64,000 nucleotides of DNA from Xylaria sp. FL1777 (lineage: Eukaryota; Ascomycota; Sordariomycetes; Xylariales; Xylariaceae). The notes beneath the pieces are model-generated. The model saw only the letters and a list, made by a program, of their open reading frames with translations. It was not told where the DNA came from and made no database searches. The position numbers and the translations under genes were made by a program. Below are positions 60,103 through 64,000 of the stretch, in pieces. The stretch is from positions 299,449 to 363,448 of the forward strand of contig MU400543.1 of NCBI GenBank assembly GCA_022578965.1. The letters are read 5' to 3'. How positions within the stretch are numbered: position 1 is the first letter of the stretch; every line of letters starts with the position of its first letter.

Positions 60103-61578
60103 AAAGTAGTATTTATTATTATAAGCTATAACAAAAAACTTGCTAATTTGATTTTTAGAAATATAAAAGCAATAATAGCTTTTTTTATTAATATTATAAA
60201 GCAGTTTATTTATAATTGCAAAAAAATAGCCTAAGCGCAAAAAATTTGTAGCATTTTTGTTACTATTTGCACGTATTATATTTAAAGTTTTATAATACTT
60301 TGGGTTTTTATTATAATTAGCAATAATTTTTAATTTTACTTTATTATTTATAACGGCTTTTATTAATACTAACTAAATATTATTAAGCATAAGATTTTTA
60401 TTAGTTTTTTATATATTACTTTTTATATTAAGTAAGTTTTTAATATTTTTAAAATAACTTAGTGCATTTAGTATATAATTAATATAGCTAAACAAGTAAT
60501 ATACCTATAAACTATATTAAAAAAAGTAAATTAAGGTATTAATAAAGCACTTATTAGCGTAATTTATAAATGTAATATTTAAATTAATTTAGTTAATAAT
60601 GCTTTTAGTAGCAAAATAATTAATAAAAACAACTATAAGGTTTTTTAATGCTTTAATTATTATATATAAACGTTTATATGCTTATATAATATAACTTACT
60701 TTTATTTTAAAAAAATTATATTGCAACTTAAAAATTAAAATATATTTACTTAAATATATAACAAAAAGCATTTATATACTAAAAATAAAAGTACTTAATT
60801 GCTATATATAATTATTTTTTATATAATATAGCATAATACTAAAGCTTTACTTAAAAGATATATTTATTTATATATATAATAACTTGCTAAAGTTATAATA
60901 ATGCAGTATAATATGCAAACAAATAAGATCTTAAATAGCTTAAAATAATGCTTTTTTTGCTTTTATAGGTTTAAAAAAAGTTAAGCAGCAATATGCTTAA
61001 CGTTTGCTAAAGTTATTTATTTTAAACTTTTTAAACTTATGTTTTTTATTAAGCAACATAGTTTTACGTTTTTATAATAGTTTTAAGATCTTTATATAAA
61101 ACAAAATCAATAAATATAAAAAACTTATAATACTTAAGTATTGTTTAAAAGCTTTAAGTTAACAAAAAAACTTAATGTTTTATATTGCTTTAACTTTTTG
61201 CTTAGTAGTTAATATACTAAAGGCGTTTACTTAAAAGCTTAAAAGCTTAATAAAAAAATATGCTATAAAAAACTTTTTTAGCAAAAAAAATATTTTTTTG
61301 CTTTAAAACAGCTTAAAAATAATACATAAATAAAAGAAATGTTTTTTTTTAATATTAAAGTAAATTATAATATTATTAATAAAAGCGCAACAAAAGTGCT
61401 TAAACTTTTTAAGTAAGCAATTTATAAACTGTTATATATATACAAATATATTATAAAATTTTATAAGTGCAACTATAAACTATTTAAAACTTTTTAAGCT
61501 AACAATAGTAAATCTGTTACAATAATTAAAATATATTTTAAATTAGTAAAAAAAGGAAGTTATGTTTATATAAGTTAT
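60103..61578 (-). mobile_element. Outer gypsy element, continuation (RNase H and reverse transcriptase part)
   Basis: Collinear with 53,142-54,618 of the nested copy and begins exactly where the outer element was cut at 51,426. On the minus strand it carries the same reverse transcriptase thumb and RNase H remnants. Similarity stops after the TATATAAGTTAT at 61,567-61,578, so a further insertion or deletion occurred there. Confidence 0.75.
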
Positions 61579-64000
61579 TATTATAAAATTAGCACAAAAG
61601 TGGCCTTTAAAGCAGCTTAATGCCTTTATATATACTTTGCACTTCTTTTTTTGCTAGCTAAAGCTAAAGTTATATAATAACTTATTTAGCTTACTAAGCT
61701 TACAGTAATTTAAAGCTTACTAAGTTTACGGTAATTTAATGCTTATTAAACTTGCAGTAATTTAAAAAAGGTTACTACTTTTTTTTTATTTATATAATTA
61801 TGTACTTTTTATATTTAGTTATTTACTTAGTTCTAGTTTTTTAGCTATTAATTTTTTATAATTGCTAAGCATTAATATATTTATTACTTTTAATTTTTTA
61901 AGACCTTTATTAATGCATAATAATAAAAGTACTTTAAAAACTTCCTTAACGAACTACTATTAAAGATCTTATTATTACTTGCAAATTAAAATCTTAAAAA
62001 CAAACTTGTTATATTAATATATAATAAGTTTATTATACTTTAATAGCTTTTTAATTAATAGAACTTAATATATAAGAACAAATATTAGTATAAAAAGTTA
62101 AATAATAAACAATTTACAAAATAAACTTTTAAAAGTATACTAAAGAAATATTTAAAAAACAAAAATGCTAAATAATATTGCATAAGTAAACTTTACTTAA
62201 TAATTAATAAAAACTAGATTTAAGTTATGCTACTAAAAACAAAAAGTTAAAAATTAAGTTTAAAGATCTTAAAAACCTTTAAAACTAATAACGTACTAAA
62301 ATAATAGATTTTAGTACTTTTATTAGCTACTTTTATTAAAAAAGAAGCAATAATAAAAAAAAAAAAGTTAAATAATAGTAGTAAAAAAAAACTAATATTA
62401 ATGCTAGTACTACAAAATAAACTAGTTGCTTTAACTTAAAAAATAGCTTAAATATTAAGCGTTATAATTTTTAAACTAGCATAAATACTAGCTATAATAA
62501 TTAAAGCAACAATAATAATTACTACTATAATAATAAATTAAAGCTTTAAACAAGTAATTATATTATAACTAATGCTAATATTATTATTAATAAACTTAAC
62601 GTTTACTTTTATTACTGCTATACTTAAAGTAATAACTTAAAATAAAAAACTTAACTTTTTATTATTATTACTGCTTTTACTATTAAAATTATTTATAATA
62701 TTAAAAATGTTAAACATTAAAAGTTTTAAACTTATTGCTTTAAAGCTTTATAATAAATTTATAAATATAAAAGCTTTTTTAATTTATGCTAAACTTTATT
62801 TAAAATAACATTTTATTATTATTATAAAAAAAAACTAAAAAGTAATAATTATTTTATAATTTTTATTAAGAAAAGTACTAAAATAGTTTTAATTTATTTT
62901 AAAAGATTTCTTAAAAGCTAATAAGTTAACTAACTTTAAGCTAAAAATAAAAAAGATTTTTAAAAACTACGTTAAATTTAAAAATCAAATAAAAGCATTA
63001 TTTAAAAATACTTAAAAAGCAAAATATATAAAAAAAGTATTTTATTGCTTAAAATAAACAAAAGCAGTAATAAATTATGCTATAAAATTTAAACAATTAA
63101 TAATAATTTTAAAATTGCTTAAGCTTGCATTATTTTATTTATTTTATAGTAAACTTAAAACTTAAGTTTAAAACAAACTATATAAAATAAATAAACTAGC
63201 AAAAATTAATATATATATTAATATAGCTATTATAATTAATTAATAATTATTTAATTAGTACTTTAAAACTAAAAGAACTAAAAAAAACAAAAAAAGAAAT
63301 ATTTAAAAAAGTATTAAATAAAGATTTAAGCAAATTAATAAAGTTTAAAAATAACAATCTTAAAATATGTTTAAAGTTAAATGTTATAACTATAAAAAAA
63401 AAGAACACTTTTAAAAATAATACTAATCTAAAAAAAAAAACGAAAAAAAAAGCTATAAAAAAAAAAAGATTTTTTAATTTAAAAAAAAAGTATAAGTTAT
63501 AAAAGTTTAAAACAACAAGAAATAACAAAGCAATTTAAAAAATATGTTTTTAAAGCAAAAATATAAAATTGCTATTTTAAATTAAAACAAAAGTGCTATA
63601 CTAAACAAATTTAAATGCTTTATTTATATAAGTTAAAATAAATAAACATACAAATATTATTTAAAAGCTTTATAATTATTAAAACAAATTACAAAAAAAT
63701 ATATTTGTTATATAAACAATTAAAGTTATTTAATATATAATTTAAAAAAATAGTTTAACTAAAAGTAGCAAATAATAAAAAGTAGTAAATTAATGTAATT
63801 AGTAAACTTATAAAACTATAAAAACTTTAAATTATTAAAGCTTAAAATATAGCTTAAAAAAAAATTATATTTAAAAGAACAAAACTATAATTATAAATAG
63901 TATAATTATTAAACTAATTATAAACTACTAAAACATTTAGTTGCTAAATAAACTTAAAAAAACAGAACTTATAAAACTTTAAAGCAAAAATAAATAAAAT
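61579..64000 (+). mobile_element. Second Ty3/gypsy element, plus strand, gag to protease (partial, decayed)
   Basis: Starts where homology to the outer element ends; its exact 5' end is not proven. From ~62,880 one plus frame, interrupted by stops, follows a gypsy gag: an ILKDFL segment, NYVKFKNQIKALF, NYAIKFKQL and LYKINK. A zinc knuckle at 63,367-63,430 reads KCYNYKKKEHF, i.e. C-x2-C-x4-H-x4-C with G-to-A losses. Around 63,680-63,800 the frame resembles the protease segment (YKQLKL...LKVANNKK...INVISKLIKL). The element continues beyond the window. It differs from the minus-strand family, whose gag region shows no such knuckle. Confidence 0.65.
61689..61766. repeat. Three tandem 26-bp units
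   Basis: 61,689-61,714, 61,715-61,740 and 61,741-61,766 each read GCTTAxTAA...GTAATTTAA; differences are transitions. Lies in the presumed leader or LTR of the plus-strand element. Confidence 0.75.

Larger units (their letters stand above)
46916..64000. other. AT-rich, RIP-like mutated transposon block
   Basis: Composition changes within about 100 bp near 46.9 kb to almost pure A/T with scattered GC, typical of heterochromatic AT isochores. Transposon proteins can be read only through many stops whose codons fit C-to-T or G-to-A changes. No host gene is visible. 46,916-47,772 lies left of the first LTR and contains nothing identified. Confidence 0.85.

Noticed and set aside
50504..63528. Frames of 64-93 codons in the AT-rich block as host genes
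   Set aside because: Lys/Asn/Ile/Phe-rich products of AT bias or decayed transposon fragments; none has an intact domain.
1..64000. CRISPR arrays, operons, ribosome binding sites, rRNA genes
   Set aside because: Eukaryotic intron-bearing DNA; no regularly spaced repeats of CRISPR type and no rRNA-like sequence noticed.

Overview
The window is nuclear DNA of a filamentous ascomycete (Pezizomycotina). Genes are split by short 43-154 bp GT-AG introns with CTAAC-type branch sites. The gene content includes a multi-PAS hybrid histidine kinase, a fungal rhodopsin-like membrane protein, a highly reducing polyketide synthase (HR-PKS) and a MYND/DUF4470 protein. The last 17 kb is an AT-rich block of transposons mutated in the style of repeat-induced point mutation (RIP). 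The species cannot be named from this sequence.

Layout. 1-2.1 kb: no gene seen. 2.1-6.2 kb: a four-exon hybrid histidine kinase. 6.7-33.8 kb: a probable secondary-metabolite gene cluster. It holds an atypical SDR (6755-7829, -), a GMC oxidoreductase (9493-11481, +), an FAD monooxygenase (11866-13248, -), two decayed genes (a carboxymuconolactone-decarboxylase-like pseudogene near 14.2-14.8 kb and an MFS exporter pseudogene near 16.2-16.9 kb), a rhodopsin-like membrane protein (17264-18689, -), a classical SDR (19649-20708, -), an FSH1-type serine hydrolase (21634-22512, -), a nine-exon HR-PKS (22889-31267, +) and a secreted berberine-bridge-type FAD oxidase (31864-33756, +). 34.3-36.8 kb: a MYND zinc finger/DUF4470 gene. 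39.0-40.5 kb: cytoplasmic peptide:N-glycanase PNG1 on the minus strand. 40.5-46.9 kb: normal-GC sequence with no gene recognised. 46.9-64 kb: AT-rich, gene-free transposon block.

How the genes may work together (inference). The PKS reads KS-AT-DH-CMeT-ER(degenerate)-KR-ACP and has no release domain. The FSH1 hydrolase shares a 376-bp divergent promoter with it and is the natural candidate for off-loading the chain, as LovG does for LovB. The GMC oxidoreductase, FAD monooxygenase, two SDRs and the secreted BBE-type oxidase would tailor the product. No P450, trans-enoyl reductase or cluster transcription factor is visible, and the only transporter is a pseudogene.

The AT-rich block can be parsed. 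An outer Ty3/gypsy chromodomain element on the minus strand (3' LTR at 47,773) was hit by a second, complete copy of the same family (51,427-60,102). That copy has two 207-bp LTRs and a 5-bp target duplication. The outer element was also hit by a poly(A)-tailed LINE-like insert (48,078-49,995) with a 15-bp target duplication. A different plus-strand gypsy element with a decayed gag zinc knuckle runs off the right edge. LTR copies differ only by transitions, as RIP predicts.
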